Positions 43,840 through 53,287 of a DNA stretch of 64,000 nucleotides are shown here, piece after piece; positions within the stretch are counted from its first letter, which is position 1, and every line of letters starts with the position of its first letter. The position numbers were made by a program, and so were the translations under genes. The stretch covers positions 1-64,000 of the forward strand of contig NZ_ADES01000011.1 of assembly GCF_000263595.1 (NCBI RefSeq). Direction: 5' to 3'. Origin of the DNA: Gardnerella vaginalis 1500E. Its GTDB lineage: Bacteria; Actinomycetota; Actinomycetes; Actinomycetales; Bifidobacteriaceae. The notes beneath the pieces were generated by a model. That model was given only the letters and a program-made list of their open reading frames with translations. It was not told the DNA's origin and ran no database searches.

Positions 43840-46317
43840 CTACTCGTTATCGCCAGCGGTTGCAGCGGTAGCGGTGACAGCGCCTGGCTTGTCGGTCTTA
43901 ACGCCTGGCCATACCCAATCGGTGTAGTCTGGGTGATCAAGACCCTTGTCGACTGCATACTGGAAGGCTTCGAGGCGGAAGTCCTCGAGCTTCTTGATTT
44001 CGTCGGCATACTTGGCGGCGTCAACCATACGCAAAGCTTCAGCGGTAAGCTCGTAACGATCCATGTCGTTCACGCGAACCATGTCGTATGGCGTGGTGGT
44101 GGAGCCCTGCTCCTTGTAGCCATGGACGTTGAAGTTGTCGTGGTTTGGACGATCGTAAATCAAGCCGCGAACGTCATGTGCATAGGAGTGATAAGCGAAG
44201 AGGACTGGCTTGTCAGCGGTGAAGAGATCGGTGAACTCTTCGTCAGTCAAAGCTTCGTTGTTTTCCTTAGCGGACTGCAACTTGAGCAAGTCAACAACGT
44301 TAACAACCTTGAACTTAACGCCAAGCTTGTTCAACTTGTCGGCAGCGGCCATCAATTCCTGCTGTGGAACATCGCCAACACCAGCGAGAACAACCTGAAC
44401 TTCGTCGTTGTTCTTAGCGTTGGAAGCCCACTTCCACTCTGCAGCACCCTTTTCGAGCTCTTCGCGAGCTTCGTCGAGGGTCAACCAAGTGGCGGCTGGC
44501 TGCTTACCAGCGAAGATGGCGTTAATCATGTTGGTGGACTTGTAAGCCTTTTCAGCAACAGCGAGCAACATGTTGGAATCTACTGGGAAGTAGATGCCGA
44601 TTACATGATCGTTGTTGAAGGTCTTGTTCAAGAGCACGGAGGTTACGCCTGGATCCTGGTGCGAGAAGCCGTTGTGATCCTGACGCCATACGTGAGAGGA
44701 TACCAACAAGTTCACGGAGGAGATTGGCTTACGCCATGGAATCTCGCGAACGGTAGCCTCAAGCCACTTTGCGTGCTGGTTCAACATGGAGTCGATAACG
44801 TGTACGAAGGACTCGTAAGAGCTCCAGATGCCGTGACGACCGGTGAGCAAGTAACCCTCGAGGAAACCTTCCATCTGGTGCTCGGAAAGCTGCTCGGTGA
44901 CCTGGCCGGTAACAGCCATGTGCTCATCGACTAAGCCAGAAAGGTAGCCAGCATCCCACTGCTTGTTGGTTACTTCGTAAGCAGCCTGCAAACGGTTGGA
45001 AGCGGTCTCATCTGGGCCGAAGATACGGAAGGAATCTGGGTTGTTCTTGATGATGTCACGAGTGTAAACACCAAGGCGACGGGTAGCTTCGAGCTGACCC
45101 CAGCCGTGACCGAATTCCTTAACTTCCTTGACTTCGTAATCATCGAGCTTTGGAAGCTTCAAATCTTCACGAATACGACCACCGTTGGCGTTTGGATTTT
45201 CGCCAATACGGAGTTCGCCCTTTGGCATGAAGGAAAGAACGTCTTCCTTCACAGCGCCCTTTTCGTCGAAGAGCTCTTCAGGCTTGTAGGACTTCATCCA
45301 GTTCTTCAAAACCTCGAAGTGAGCTTCGGTATCGCGAGCGGAAGCCAGTGGAACCTGGTGTGCACGCCAAGAGCCTTCGGTCTTCTTGCCGTCGATGAAC
45401 TTCGGGCAAGTCCAACCCTTTGGAGTGCGGAAGATAATCATTGGGTAGTAAGGGCGAGTTACGTCGTTAGTCTGAGCCTCAGCCTTAATATCGCAAATCT
45501 CGTCGAAGATGGTTTCGAACATATCGGCGAAGCGACGGTGGATGGACATGTGATCCTCATCGTCGAAGCCAGCAACGAACTCGTATGGCTCGTAGCCCAT
45601 GCCGTGGAAGAACTCATGAAGCTCTTCGTCGGAAATGCGGGAAAGAATAGTTGGGTTAGCAATCTTATAACCGTTCAAGTGCAAGATTGGAAGCACGATA
45701 CCGTCGGTACGTGGGTTCACAAGCTTGTTGGACTGCCAACCGGTGGCCAAAGGACCAGTTTCAGCTTCGCCATCGCCGACGATTGCTGGAACGAACAAGC
45801 TTGGGTTGTTCATAACAGCGCCGTAAGCGTGGGAGAGTGCATAACCAAGCTCGCCACCTTCGTGGATGGAGCCTGGGGTTTCAGGAGCGAAGTGAGAAGG
45901 AATGCCGCCTGGGTAAGAGAACTGGCGGAAGAACTTCTGCAAACCAGCTTCGTCCTTTGTAATCTTTGGATAGTACTCAGTGTAAGTACCGTCGAGGTAG
46001 GACTGAGCAGTACCAGCTGGGCCGCCGTGGCCTGGACCCATGATAATCACGGTATTCTGCTGGTGGTCAGCAATGAAACGGTTGATGTGGCCAATAAGGA
46101 AGTTAAGACCTGGAGTGGTGCCCCAGTGGCCCACCAGACGATGCTTAACATCTTCGCGAGTGAACGGCTCCTTCATTAGAGGGTTGCTACGAAGATAAAT
46201 TTGGCCGATTGCAAGGTAGTTGGCAACACGCCAGTACTTGTCTACGCCTTCGATAGCTGCCTCGGAAACTGGAGCGTTGAGCTTCTTCCAAGGTGTGCCA
46301 ATAACAGGACTCGTCAT
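43840..46317 (-). CDS. xfp: Xylulose-5-phosphate/fructose-6-phosphate phosphoketolase
   Basis: 825 residues, the key thiamine-diphosphate enzyme of the bifid shunt; it splits fructose 6-phosphate and xylulose 5-phosphate with phosphate into acetyl-phosphate plus erythrose 4-phosphate or glyceraldehyde 3-phosphate. Signatures: [30 protein letters not shown] (cofactor/metal), [14 protein letters not shown] and [10 protein letters not shown]. The start is ATG 46317 after CAGGAG; an in-frame GTG six codons upstream is less likely. Very biased codon use indicates strong expression and leaves two long open frames on the plus strand that are not genes. It lies directly before pta and ackA, the next steps of the pathway. 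Confidence 0.98.
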   Translation of the reverse strand: MTSPVIGTPWKKLNAPVSEAAIEGVDKYWRVANYLAIGQIYLRSNPLMKEPFTREDVKHRLVGHWGTTPGLNFLIGHINRFIADHQQNTVIIMGPGHGGPAGTAQSYLDGTYTEYYPKITKDEAGLQKFFRQFSYPGGIPSHFAPETPGSIHEGGELGYALSHAYGAVMNNPSLFVPAIVGDGEAETGPLATGWQSNKLVNPRTDGIVLPILHLNGYKIANPTILSRISDEELHEFFHGMGYEPYEFVAGFDDEDHMSIHRRFADMFETIFDEICDIKAEAQTNDVTRPYYPMIIFRTPKGWTCPKFIDGKKTEGSWRAHQVPLASARDTEAHFEVLKNWMKSYKPEELFDEKGAVKEDVLSFMPKGELRIGENPNANGGRIREDLKLPKLDDYEVKEVKEFGHGWGQLEATRRLGVYTRDIIKNNPDSFRIFGPDETASNRLQAAYEVTNKQWDAGYLSGLVDEHMAVTGQVTEQLSEHQMEGFLEGYLLTGRHGIWSSYESFVHVIDSMLNQHAKWLEATVREIPWRKPISSVNLLVSSHVWRQDHNGFSHQDPGVTSVLLNKTFNNDHVIGIYFPVDSNMLLAVAEKAYKSTNMINAIFAGKQPAATWLTLDEAREELEKGAAEWKWASNAKNNDEVQVVLAGVGDVPQQELMAAADKLNKLGVKFKVVNVVDLLKLQSAKENNEALTDEEFTDLFTADKPVLFAYHSYAHDVRGLIYDRPNHDNFNVHGYKEQGSTTTPYDMVRVNDMDRYELTAEALRMVDAAKYADEIKKLEDFRLEAFQYAVDKGLDHPDYTDWVWPGVKTDKPGAVTATAATAGDNE

Positions 46318-46718
46318 GTGTACTCCTGTACTCAAGCACTTTTCAGTGCAATTTGATCATTACCATTTGGTTATAGAGTCTGGAAAACAAATGTATTACA
46401 GCTCTTTTTCCATCCGTTTCAGTATAGTGCCAGCGTCTGACTTTTGTTCGTTTGGTTACTTCTTCGTGCATTTATGTTGAAAAAATGTGTGATTATGTGC
46501 GCAAAAAATTAGCCATTTGTATAGATTATGTTATATTTGATGTTCGTTTTTTGCTTTGTTATTCAGCGTTTCGCACAAAAATTTATCAAAGCTATCTATT
46601 GATTTAGAATTATTAATGTAACTTTTATATCTAATTTCGGCGTTTTGTAATTACGCAACGTCTCAAAGCTTCACTATTATGAATTGAATCGTATTAGAAC
46701 TTATATATAAGGAGAATC
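46318..46718. other. Divergent control region between xfp and guaA
   Basis: 401 bases without a gene. It must hold both promoters. The DNA is A+T-rich. Nearest guaA, ATATATAAGGAG provides the ribosome site. I see no riboswitch-like fold, tandem repeat or clear paired promoter box that I would stand behind. Confidence 0.4.
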
Positions 46719-48281
46719 ATGGCAAAAGGACCAGTGCTTGTCGTTGATTTTGGCGCTCAATACGCTCAGCTTATTGCTCGTAGAGTGCGAGAGGCTAATG
46801 TGTATTCAGAGCTTGTTCCGCACTCTATGCCAGTTGACGAAATGTTAGCTAAAGATCCTCAAGCTATTATTCTTTCGGGTGGTCCTGCTTCTGTTTATGA
46901 ACCGGGTGCTCCAGATATTGATCCAAAGATTTTTGAAGCTGGCGTTCCAGTTCTTGGCATTTGCTATGGCTTCCAAGTAATGGCTCATGAACTTGGTGGA
47001 GACGTAGATAAAGCTGCTCTTGGCGAGTATGGTAAAACTTCTGCAACTATTGATGATTCTGAAGGCCTGCTTGCAGATTCTCCTGTTGAGCAAAATACTT
47101 GGATGAGCCACGGTGTTGCTGTTAAGCGTGCTCCAGAAGGTTTTAAGGTGTTGGCGCACACAGAGGGTGCTCCTGTTGCTGCAATGCAAGATGAAAGTCG
47201 CAAACTTTATGGAGTTCAGTGGCATCCAGAAGTAAAGCACACTCCATTGGGTCAGGAACTTATTTCTACATTCTTACATAAGTGTGCAGGGTTAGATAAC
47301 AATTGGAATCCTTCTAACATTATTGAGGATCAGGTTGCTAAGATTCGCGCAGAAGTTGGGAATGCACAAGTTATTTGTGGTCTTTCTGGTGGAGTTGATT
47401 CAGCGGTTGCAGCAGCTTTGGTACATAAAGCAATTGGTGATCAGCTTACTTGCGTTTTTGTTGACCACGGTTTGCTTCGTAAAGGCGAAGTTGAGCAGGT
47501 TAAACATGATTTCGTTAAAGCTACTGGCATTAAGCTAATCGCAGTTGATGCCGAGGATGATTTCTTGGATGCTCTTAAAGGCGTGAGCGAGCCGGAGCGC
47601 AAGCGCAAGATTATTGGCGAAAAGTTCATTCGTACTTTTGAAAAAGCTCAGCTTCAAGTTATTGAAGAAGCTGGTAAAACTGGAGCGGAAGTTAAGTTCC
47701 TTGTGCAGGGAACTCTTTACCCAGATGTTGTAGAATCTGGCGGTGGAGACGGTGCTGCAAACATTAAGTCGCATCACAACGTTGGTGGTTTGCCAAAAGA
47801 TTTGAAGTTTAAGCTTATTGAGCCTTTGCGCACGCTGTTTAAGGATGAAGTTCGCGCTATTGGTACTGAGCTTGGTTTGCCAGATGAAATCGTGTGGCGT
47901 CAGCCTTTCCCTGGTCCAGGCTTAGGCATTCGCATTGTTGGTGAGATTACGCGCGAGCGTTTGGCTGTTCTTCGCGAAGCAGATGCAATTGCTAGAGAAG
48001 AGCTTTCTAAAGCTGGTCTTGACCGCGACATTTGGCAATGCCCAGTTGTATTGCTTGCTGACGTTCATTCTGTTGGTGTTCAGGGTGATGAGCGCACGTA
48101 TGGTTCTCCAATTGTTTTGCGTCCTGTGAGTTCTGAGGATGCTATGACAGCTGATTGGTCTCGTGTTCCTTACGATGTGTTGGCAAAGATTTCTACTCGA
48201 ATCACGAATGAATGCCGTCAAATTAATCGTGTAGTGCTCGACGTAACTTCTAAGCCACCTGCCACGATTGAGTGGGAGTGA
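46719..48281 (+). CDS. guaA: GMP synthase (glutamine-hydrolysing)
   Basis: 520 residues. The class I glutamine amidotransferase (about 1-200) has [15 protein letters not shown] with the catalytic Cys and QWHPEVKHT with His/Glu. The ATP-pyrophosphatase part (about 205-390) begins [16 protein letters not shown], with [17 protein letters not shown]. The C-terminal dimerisation domain ends [18 protein letters not shown], the standard end of the family. It converts XMP to GMP. ATG 46719 after AAGGAG. Confidence 0.97.
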   Translation: MAKGPVLVVDFGAQYAQLIARRVREANVYSELVPHSMPVDEMLAKDPQAIILSGGPASVYEPGAPDIDPKIFEAGVPVLGICYGFQVMAHELGGDVDKAALGEYGKTSATIDDSEGLLADSPVEQNTWMSHGVAVKRAPEGFKVLAHTEGAPVAAMQDESRKLYGVQWHPEVKHTPLGQELISTFLHKCAGLDNNWNPSNIIEDQVAKIRAEVGNAQVICGLSGGVDSAVAAALVHKAIGDQLTCVFVDHGLLRKGEVEQVKHDFVKATGIKLIAVDAEDDFLDALKGVSEPERKRKIIGEKFIRTFEKAQLQVIEEAGKTGAEVKFLVQGTLYPDVVESGGGDGAANIKSHHNVGGLPKDLKFKLIEPLRTLFKDEVRAIGTELGLPDEIVWRQPFPGPGLGIRIVGEITRERLAVLREADAIAREELSKAGLDRDIWQCPVVLLADVHSVGVQGDERTYGSPIVLRPVSSEDAMTADWSRVPYDVLAKISTRITNECRQINRVVLDVTSKPPATIEWE

Positions 48282-48356
48282 TGTAAATCACATTTAATTT
48301 TTTATTCAAAAATGTATAAATTACAGTTATTTTGCATGCTTAATTTAGTTAAAATG

Positions 48357-48394
48357 CTGGGAGTATCCGTGTTTTCTATATCTGATACCCCCAG
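48357..48394 (+). terminator. guaA terminator
   Basis: 11-bp stem (48357-48367 with 48384-48394) with one A-C mismatch, loop of 16, then TTTG. The stem reads CTGGGAGTATC/GATACCCCCAG. Confidence 0.8.
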
Positions 48395-48519
48395 TTTGTA
48401 TATTATGCATTTTGACTGATAGAATAAACTACTAATTGTATGGTTGTTGTTCGATATGTTTCCAAGTGTTATTCAACGGCTTCTGTATAATCGCTAAAAC
48501 GTTGGGAGAATTGATTAGT

Positions 48520-49248
48520 ATGGCTGAAGGTGTGCCTAAATATATTGCTGTTCGCGATAATTTGCGTGTTCGCATTGACGCTATGGAAGCAAATGAACAG
48601 CTGCCTCCAGAAATTGAATTGTGCAAACAGTACAATGTTAGTCGCATTACGTTGAGGCATGCTGTAGGCACGCTTATTGCAGAAGGCTTGTTAGTGCGTG
48701 AGCAGGGTAGGGGAACATTCCGTGCGCCTGAAATTATAAGTACTCACAATAAAGTGTTTATTTCGGATCGTGCGCAAGGTTTTTACGAGCAAAATTATTC
48801 AAGCGACTCTGTTATTACAATAAAAGTTTTAGAAAATGACGTTGTTCATGATGAAGATGCTGCTTTGCGCTTAGGTTTAAAGCCAGAGGATGAGATTATT
48901 TGCCTAAAGCGTTTGCGATACGTAGACGGAGTGCTTTCGCGTTACAGCGTACTGTATTTATCTGCTTCGCGTTTTCCAAAAGTGTTAACTCATGATTTTT
49001 CAGAAGAATCTTTATCTGATTTCTTGAATAAAGCATATGCTGTTGAGCTTGTTGAAAGCGAAGTGTCAGTTTATGTAGAAAGACTGTGTGACAGACTTGC
49101 TGTAATACTTGATCTTAAAGATGGCACTCCTGCAATTGCAGCTAAATCAACAGTAAAAGATAAGTTTGGTACGATTATTGCTTTTGGTGCTGCTATATAT
49201 ACGCCAAATTCTGGTGAGATTACTTTCCACTTGCACGCAAATTCGTAA
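48520..49248 (+). CDS. GntR/HutC-family transcriptional regulator
   Basis: 242 residues. An N-terminal winged helix (about 1-75: KYIAVRDNLRVRID, LPPEIELCKQYNVSRITL, LIAEGLLVREQGRGTF) is followed by a UTRA ligand-binding domain (about 85-235; LKRLRYVDGVLSRYSVLYL), the HutC subfamily. These regulators usually repress sugar or amino-acid uptake or degradation genes and release DNA on binding a small metabolite. No such gene is adjacent; guaA is upstream behind a terminator. The start ATG 48520 has GGGAGA nine bases upstream; the longer frame is not used. Confidence 0.9.
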   Translation: MAEGVPKYIAVRDNLRVRIDAMEANEQLPPEIELCKQYNVSRITLRHAVGTLIAEGLLVREQGRGTFRAPEIISTHNKVFISDRAQGFYEQNYSSDSVITIKVLENDVVHDEDAALRLGLKPEDEIICLKRLRYVDGVLSRYSVLYLSASRFPKVLTHDFSEESLSDFLNKAYAVELVESEVSVYVERLCDRLAVILDLKDGTPAIAAKSTVKDKFGTIIAFGAAIYTPNSGEITFHLHANS

Positions 49249-49278
49249 ATTTTGCATTGTGTGAGCATGAAGTTTTGT

Positions 49279-49308
49279 AATTGCCTGTAGAATTTTCTGC
49301 AGGCAATT
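49279..49308 (+). terminator. Terminator of the GntR-family gene
   Basis: AATTGCCTG (49279-49287) with CAGGCAATT (49300-49308), extended by TAGAA/TTCTG toward the loop and followed by TT. Confidence 0.88.
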
Positions 49309-49337
49309 TTCGTATAAGTTATTTGTGCTTGCTTTTC

Positions 49338-49367
49338 AGTTTTAGGTTTTCTAGTTTTAGGTTTTCT
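49338..49367. repeat. 15-bp tandem repeat
   Basis: AGTTTTAGGTTTTCT occurs twice in perfect tandem in the gap between the GntR-family gene and tRNA-Leu. No coding or structural role was seen. Confidence 0.8.
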
Positions 49368-49403
49368 AGTCTACTGGTTTGCGGGTTGTTTTGAAAAACA
49401 AAA

Positions 49404-49431
49404 AAGTCTTGCCGATTTCTCAGCAAGACTT
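49404..49431 (-). terminator. Terminator of tRNA-Leu(GAG)
   Basis: Nine-bp stem AAGTCTTGC/GCAAGACTT (49404-49412 with 49423-49431) with a T-rich tail on the minus strand, ending the tRNA transcript. Confidence 0.88.
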
Positions 49432-49437
49432 ATTTCG

Positions 49438-49524
49438 TGTCCGGAGCGGGACTTGAACCCGCACGCCTGTACAAATAGGCACTAGCACCTCAAGCTAGCG
49501 CGTCTACCATTCCGCCACCCGGAC
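49438..49524 (-). tRNA. tRNA-Leu (anticodon GAG)
   Basis: 87 nt on the minus strand. Acceptor GTCCGGG/TCCGGAC, anticodon stem CTAGC-TTGAGGT-GCTAG with GAG, a long variable arm GTGCCTATTTGTACAGGCGT and T arm GCGGG-TTCAAGT-CCCGC. This is a normal class II leucine tRNA; CCA is not encoded. Confidence 0.94.
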
Positions 49525-49638
49525 AGGTGTTTTAGACAACAGATAAGACTATAACATCTTTTTTGAGTCTTTGCTTCGGCGTGTTGAAAAATTTATGCTT
49601 TTTTGTTCGAGTAAAGCATAAATTGCTTTATATCTGCC

Positions 49639-51591
49639 TTATATTAAGCCATTTTTCGCCGCAAAATTTCCGTCGCTACTTGGTTGAAAATCAACAATAT
49701 TAATCTGTTTATTTGTTGTATTTCCCTCTAAATCAACGAATGAATGCTGTGGAATAGTGGAAGTGTCATGGTTCGGGTAGTCTCTTCTAAAGAATGATCC
49801 GCGTGACTCATGTCTACAAAGCGATGCCTTTAATACTGCTTGTGCAAGCGTTGACATATTGCTTATTTCCCATATTGCTGTAAGTTCTTGATTAAAAATT
49901 AAATCTTTGCTATGAAGCTTTAAATTTTTTATTTTCGGAAGTAATGACGCGTGAATTTCTTGTAAAGCTGAGTTAAGTGACTTTTTATCACAAGATATTG
50001 CAGCAGCTTTTTCCATAATTGTTCCAAGTTCTGAAAATAGTGCATAAGGATTATTTTCTTCGCTTGTATCCGCAGAGTTACTTAGGGTATTTATATTATT
50101 TTCGATACCATCTTGCTCAGAATTATCTTCTTTAGTAAGCGTTTTAATCTCAAAATTTTTTTGATTATATAATTTTTCTAGTTCTGTGCATGTTTTGTTG
50201 CGCTCACTGTTTTTGTTGCAATCGCAGTTTTCGTAGAATTTGGATTTGCTGTCAGAAATAATATCGTTAAGTTCTTTTGCCATTGCAACGCCAGCGCGTT
50301 TTCCAAAAACGCAAGCGTCAAGCAGGGAATTTCCTCCCAAGCGATTAGCTCCATGAACTCCAACACAAGAGCATTCGCCGGCTGCGTATAATCCTTGAAT
50401 AATAGTTTGCTTATTGTTGTACCACTTGTAAACTTCGCCATTTAAAGTAATAGGTATTCCTCCCATTGTGTAGTGCGCTGTTGGGCGAATAGGAACTAAG
50501 TCTTTAGAAGGGTCAATGTTAGCATATTGTTCTATTGTTTCGCTAACTTGTGGCAAAACTTCTTTCATGCGTTCTTTGCCAATATTTGTCATATCTAGCC
50601 AAATGCAATCGCATTTTGAGTCAGTATTACAATCGCTTGTAGTGTCTTTAACACCGCGGCCTTCTAGAATTTCATTTTCAATAGCTCGAGAAACAATATC
50701 TCGCGGGGCTAAATCTTTATGAACTGAATCATAATTCTTCATAAATGATTCGCCATTGGAATTTTTTAATACTCCACCTTCTGCTCGAGCTGCTTCAGAA
50801 AGTAGCATTCCGGTATGTCCAAGACCAGTAGGGTGGAATTGTATAAACTCGCAATCTTCAATCTGCAATCCTGCTTTCAAAGCTAATGACATTCCGTCGC
50901 CTGTTAAATCCCAAGAGTTTGATGTTGTAGAAAATAATCTTCCAGCGCCGCCTGTAGCAATAAGAACTAACTTTGAACGCATAGAACGCAATTTGCCTTT
51001 GGTAAGATCAAAAGCTACAATGCCTTCAACTTTTTGTGTTTCTTGATCTATAGCAATATCTGTAACATATAAATCTTCAATAAAAGAGATGTTTGCAGCA
51101 ACGCATTTTTGCCAAAGACTATACAAAATTTGATGACCAATCCTATCTGCAGCAAAAGCAGCACGTGCAACTGGTTGCTTACCAAAATTGGCAGTATGAC
51201 CGCCGAAACGACGTTGGTTAATATGGCCATCTTTTGTGCGAGAAAATGCTACGCCATCATGTTCAAGCTGAATAACTGTTTCCGCAGCCTCTTTTGCAAG
51301 CAATTTAGCTGCATCCTGGTCGCTTAACCAATCTCCACCATGAACAGTGTCATAATAATGCCACTGCCAAGTATCGTGTTCAACATTTCCTAGGCTTGCA
51401 GCGATTCCACCTTCTGCTGATCCTGTATGAGATCTTAAAGAAGGTATTTTAGAAATCACTTTTATTGAAGGAGATTTTCCTTGTTTTTTCAATGACTTGT
51501 ATTCGCAAGATTGAACAAACCCAAGTGCTGCAGACAGTCCTGCTGCTCCGGCTCCAATAATAATTGCATCGTAGTATTCGCTTGATTGCAT
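49639..51591 (-). CDS. Succinate dehydrogenase/fumarate reductase-type flavoprotein subunit
   Basis: 650 residues. FAD-binding [14 protein letters not shown], then [16 protein letters not shown], whose His matches the residue that binds FAD covalently in SdhA/FrdA. Further: [47 protein letters not shown] and [20 protein letters not shown], all active-site elements of the family. It is therefore a fumarate reductase/succinate dehydrogenase A subunit rather than L-aspartate oxidase. Two odd insertions are Cys- or Asn/Glu-rich (about 320-335; about 450-505). The iron-sulfur and membrane subunits are not next to it, so it is an orphan here; its electron donor is unknown. Reading from ATG 51591. 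Confidence 0.85.
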   Translation of the reverse strand: MQSSEYYDAIIIGAGAAGLSAALGFVQSCEYKSLKKQGKSPSIKVISKIPSLRSHTGSAEGGIAASLGNVEHDTWQWHYYDTVHGGDWLSDQDAAKLLAKEAAETVIQLEHDGVAFSRTKDGHINQRRFGGHTANFGKQPVARAAFAADRIGHQILYSLWQKCVAANISFIEDLYVTDIAIDQETQKVEGIVAFDLTKGKLRSMRSKLVLIATGGAGRLFSTTSNSWDLTGDGMSLALKAGLQIEDCEFIQFHPTGLGHTGMLLSEAARAEGGVLKNSNGESFMKNYDSVHKDLAPRDIVSRAIENEILEGRGVKDTTSDCNTDSKCDCIWLDMTNIGKERMKEVLPQVSETIEQYANIDPSKDLVPIRPTAHYTMGGIPITLNGEVYKWYNNKQTIIQGLYAAGECSCVGVHGANRLGGNSLLDACVFGKRAGVAMAKELNDIISDSKSKFYENCDCNKNSERNKTCTELEKLYNQKNFEIKTLTKEDNSEQDGIENNINTLSNSADTSEENNPYALFSELGTIMEKAAAISCDKKSLNSALQEIHASLLPKIKNLKLHSKDLIFNQELTAIWEISNMSTLAQAVLKASLCRHESRGSFFRRDYPNHDTSTIPQHSFVDLEGNTTNKQINIVDFQPSSDGNFAAKNGLI

Positions 51592-51631
51592 ACTCTTATT
51601 TTCTCATAAGCATGGTCTTGTGGAATGCGTG

Positions 51632-53287
51632 TTACGCCACTTTTTGTTGCTTTATAACAAAATCTTCATTTTTTCTAAATATAGTTCCTTCCAACTCTAA
51701 AAGTGCAATTGCTCCAGAAACTTCTGCAATAGATGGAATGGTGCCTAATTCTTCTTTCTCGTATGAAAGCTTGATAATTTCATAAATGCTATCAATGTTT
51801 GCATTTTCACGTTTGCGCTTACATGTAAGAATCGCATTAATAATATGCTGTTGTATTTCAGTATAATTTTCTGATTCATTTGAATTTAATACTTGCTCTT
51901 CCTGAATATTGTAAGTTTTATCGCTATTGTCAGAGTTGTTAAAATAGTTGCTTTCTGCTGTTATTTTACTACTAGCAGTTTTATTCAAAGCTCTCGCTAT
52001 GTAATGGTGAGATTGTGGGAAAAGAATATCAACATCTTGTTGACTGCATACCATTATTGCTTGTGAATCGTGAATAATTTTATTGCATCCAGCATTATGC
52101 GGTCGATTTATATCTCCTGGAATCGCATACAACTCGCGGTTTAAGTCTGTGGCCCATGTTGCAGTATTCAAAGCTCCTGATTGTAGTCTTGCTTGTGCTA
52201 CAAGAACTTTTGAAGATAATGCTGCAATAATTCTATTTCGTAGTAGGAATCTGTGCCCAACTGGAGTAGTGTCGGGGCACAATTCGCTTATGCAGGCACC
52301 GCCTTTTTCTATAATTTCATCAAAAAGCTGAGAATTGCTTTGTGGACCCATATGGTTCAATCCGCCTGCAAAAACTGCAATTGTTCTTCCGATTGGTTTG
52401 TTTTCTCCTGCATCTGTTTGAGCGTCAATTGCGCCCCAGTGGGCTGCTGCATCAATTCCATAAGCGCCGCCAGAAATAATAGTATGCCCTTTTGAAGCGC
52501 AGTCGTAAGCAAAACGATACGCTAATTCTCTTCCGTAATCTGTGCAAGATCTAGATCCTACAATTGCAAGCGGATTATGGCATTGAATAAGTGCTTGAGG
52601 GTTTCCAATACCCCACAGGCATAATGGTGGAGAAAAGTGGCTTTGAAAAGCCAGATCTTGTAATTGCTTTGGCCAATACTTACTGTGAGGTGCAATAATC
52701 CACTGCTTTCCTGAATTAGTGAACCATTTACATAATGCGTTTGGCTCCCAAGTTGGTAGATGTGTTAGTCTAACGCACCATTTTGCGAGAGTGCGGTGTA
52801 GTGCTTCTAAAGTTTGTGTATTGTTGTTGTCTCTGTATCCCCATGACTTTAATCCCTTATTAAAATAAGATTCTAAAGTTGTTATTGAGTGGTGTTTGCT
52901 TATGTGCTTCCACATAGTAGATGTTAACCGTTGGCTTTTGCTGCGCTTGTCTTTAGATAAGCTAATATTATCCGCGTTTTCTTTAATAGCTTCTTCAATA
53001 TTTTCTTGGGCTGTTTCATAGCTAGTTTCTTCACTAATAATAGGAAGTTGCATTTGTTGAGCAGAAGATTCTTGCTGTTGGGCTAGGAAACTTTTAACAA
53101 TAGGATGCAGCAGTTTTACAATATCGTTAGCATGCTGCGCTCCAAGTAAAAGCGTGTACATAATGGCGTCTGCTCCTTCTAAGCAGAACGTTAGTATTGC
53201 GCGAGAAAGTGTTTCCTCGTCAATTTCAATAACATTATCAATGCTATTTTCGCAATTTTTATTATTTACATTATTAAGATTGCTCAT
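51632..53287 (-). CDS. dprA: DNA-processing protein DprA
   Basis: 551 residues, longer than usual (often near 300-400). The Rossmann-like core (about 220-430) has LAIVGSRSCTDYGRELAY, ISGGAYGIDAAAHWGA, VAVFAGGLN-like IAVFAGGLNHMGP, RFLLRNRIIAALS, SGALNTATWA and YAIPGDINRPHNAGCN, all typical of DprA/Smf. It loads RecA on incoming single-stranded DNA in transformation. The long N-terminal region and an Asn/Ser/Asp-rich stretch before a C-terminal winged-helix-like domain (about 480-550) are additions. Its ATG overlaps the comM stop by four bases, so translation is coupled. Confidence 0.92.
   Translation of the reverse strand: MSNLNNVNNKNCENSIDNVIEIDEETLSRAILTFCLEGADAIMYTLLLGAQHANDIVKLLHPIVKSFLAQQQESSAQQMQLPIISEETSYETAQENIEEAIKENADNISLSKDKRSKSQRLTSTMWKHISKHHSITTLESYFNKGLKSWGYRDNNNTQTLEALHRTLAKWCVRLTHLPTWEPNALCKWFTNSGKQWIIAPHSKYWPKQLQDLAFQSHFSPPLCLWGIGNPQALIQCHNPLAIVGSRSCTDYGRELAYRFAYDCASKGHTIISGGAYGIDAAAHWGAIDAQTDAGENKPIGRTIAVFAGGLNHMGPQSNSQLFDEIIEKGGACISELCPDTTPVGHRFLLRNRIIAALSSKVLVAQARLQSGALNTATWATDLNRELYAIPGDINRPHNAGCNKIIHDSQAIMVCSQQDVDILFPQSHHYIARALNKTASSKITAESNYFNNSDNSDKTYNIQEEQVLNSNESENYTEIQQHIINAILTCKRKRENANIDSIYEIIKLSYEKEELGTIPSIAEVSGAIALLELEGTIFRKNEDFVIKQQKVA

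Noticed and set aside
43828-46179. Two long open frames opposite xfp (43828-44934 and 45106-46179)
   Set aside because: Same effect of strong codon bias in xfp; no ribosome site or recognisable domain, and xfp is certain.
49639-51591. L-aspartate oxidase (NadB)
   Set aside because: The motifs [10 protein letters not shown] and [15 protein letters not shown] fit SdhA/FrdA better, and no nadA or nadC is adjacent.
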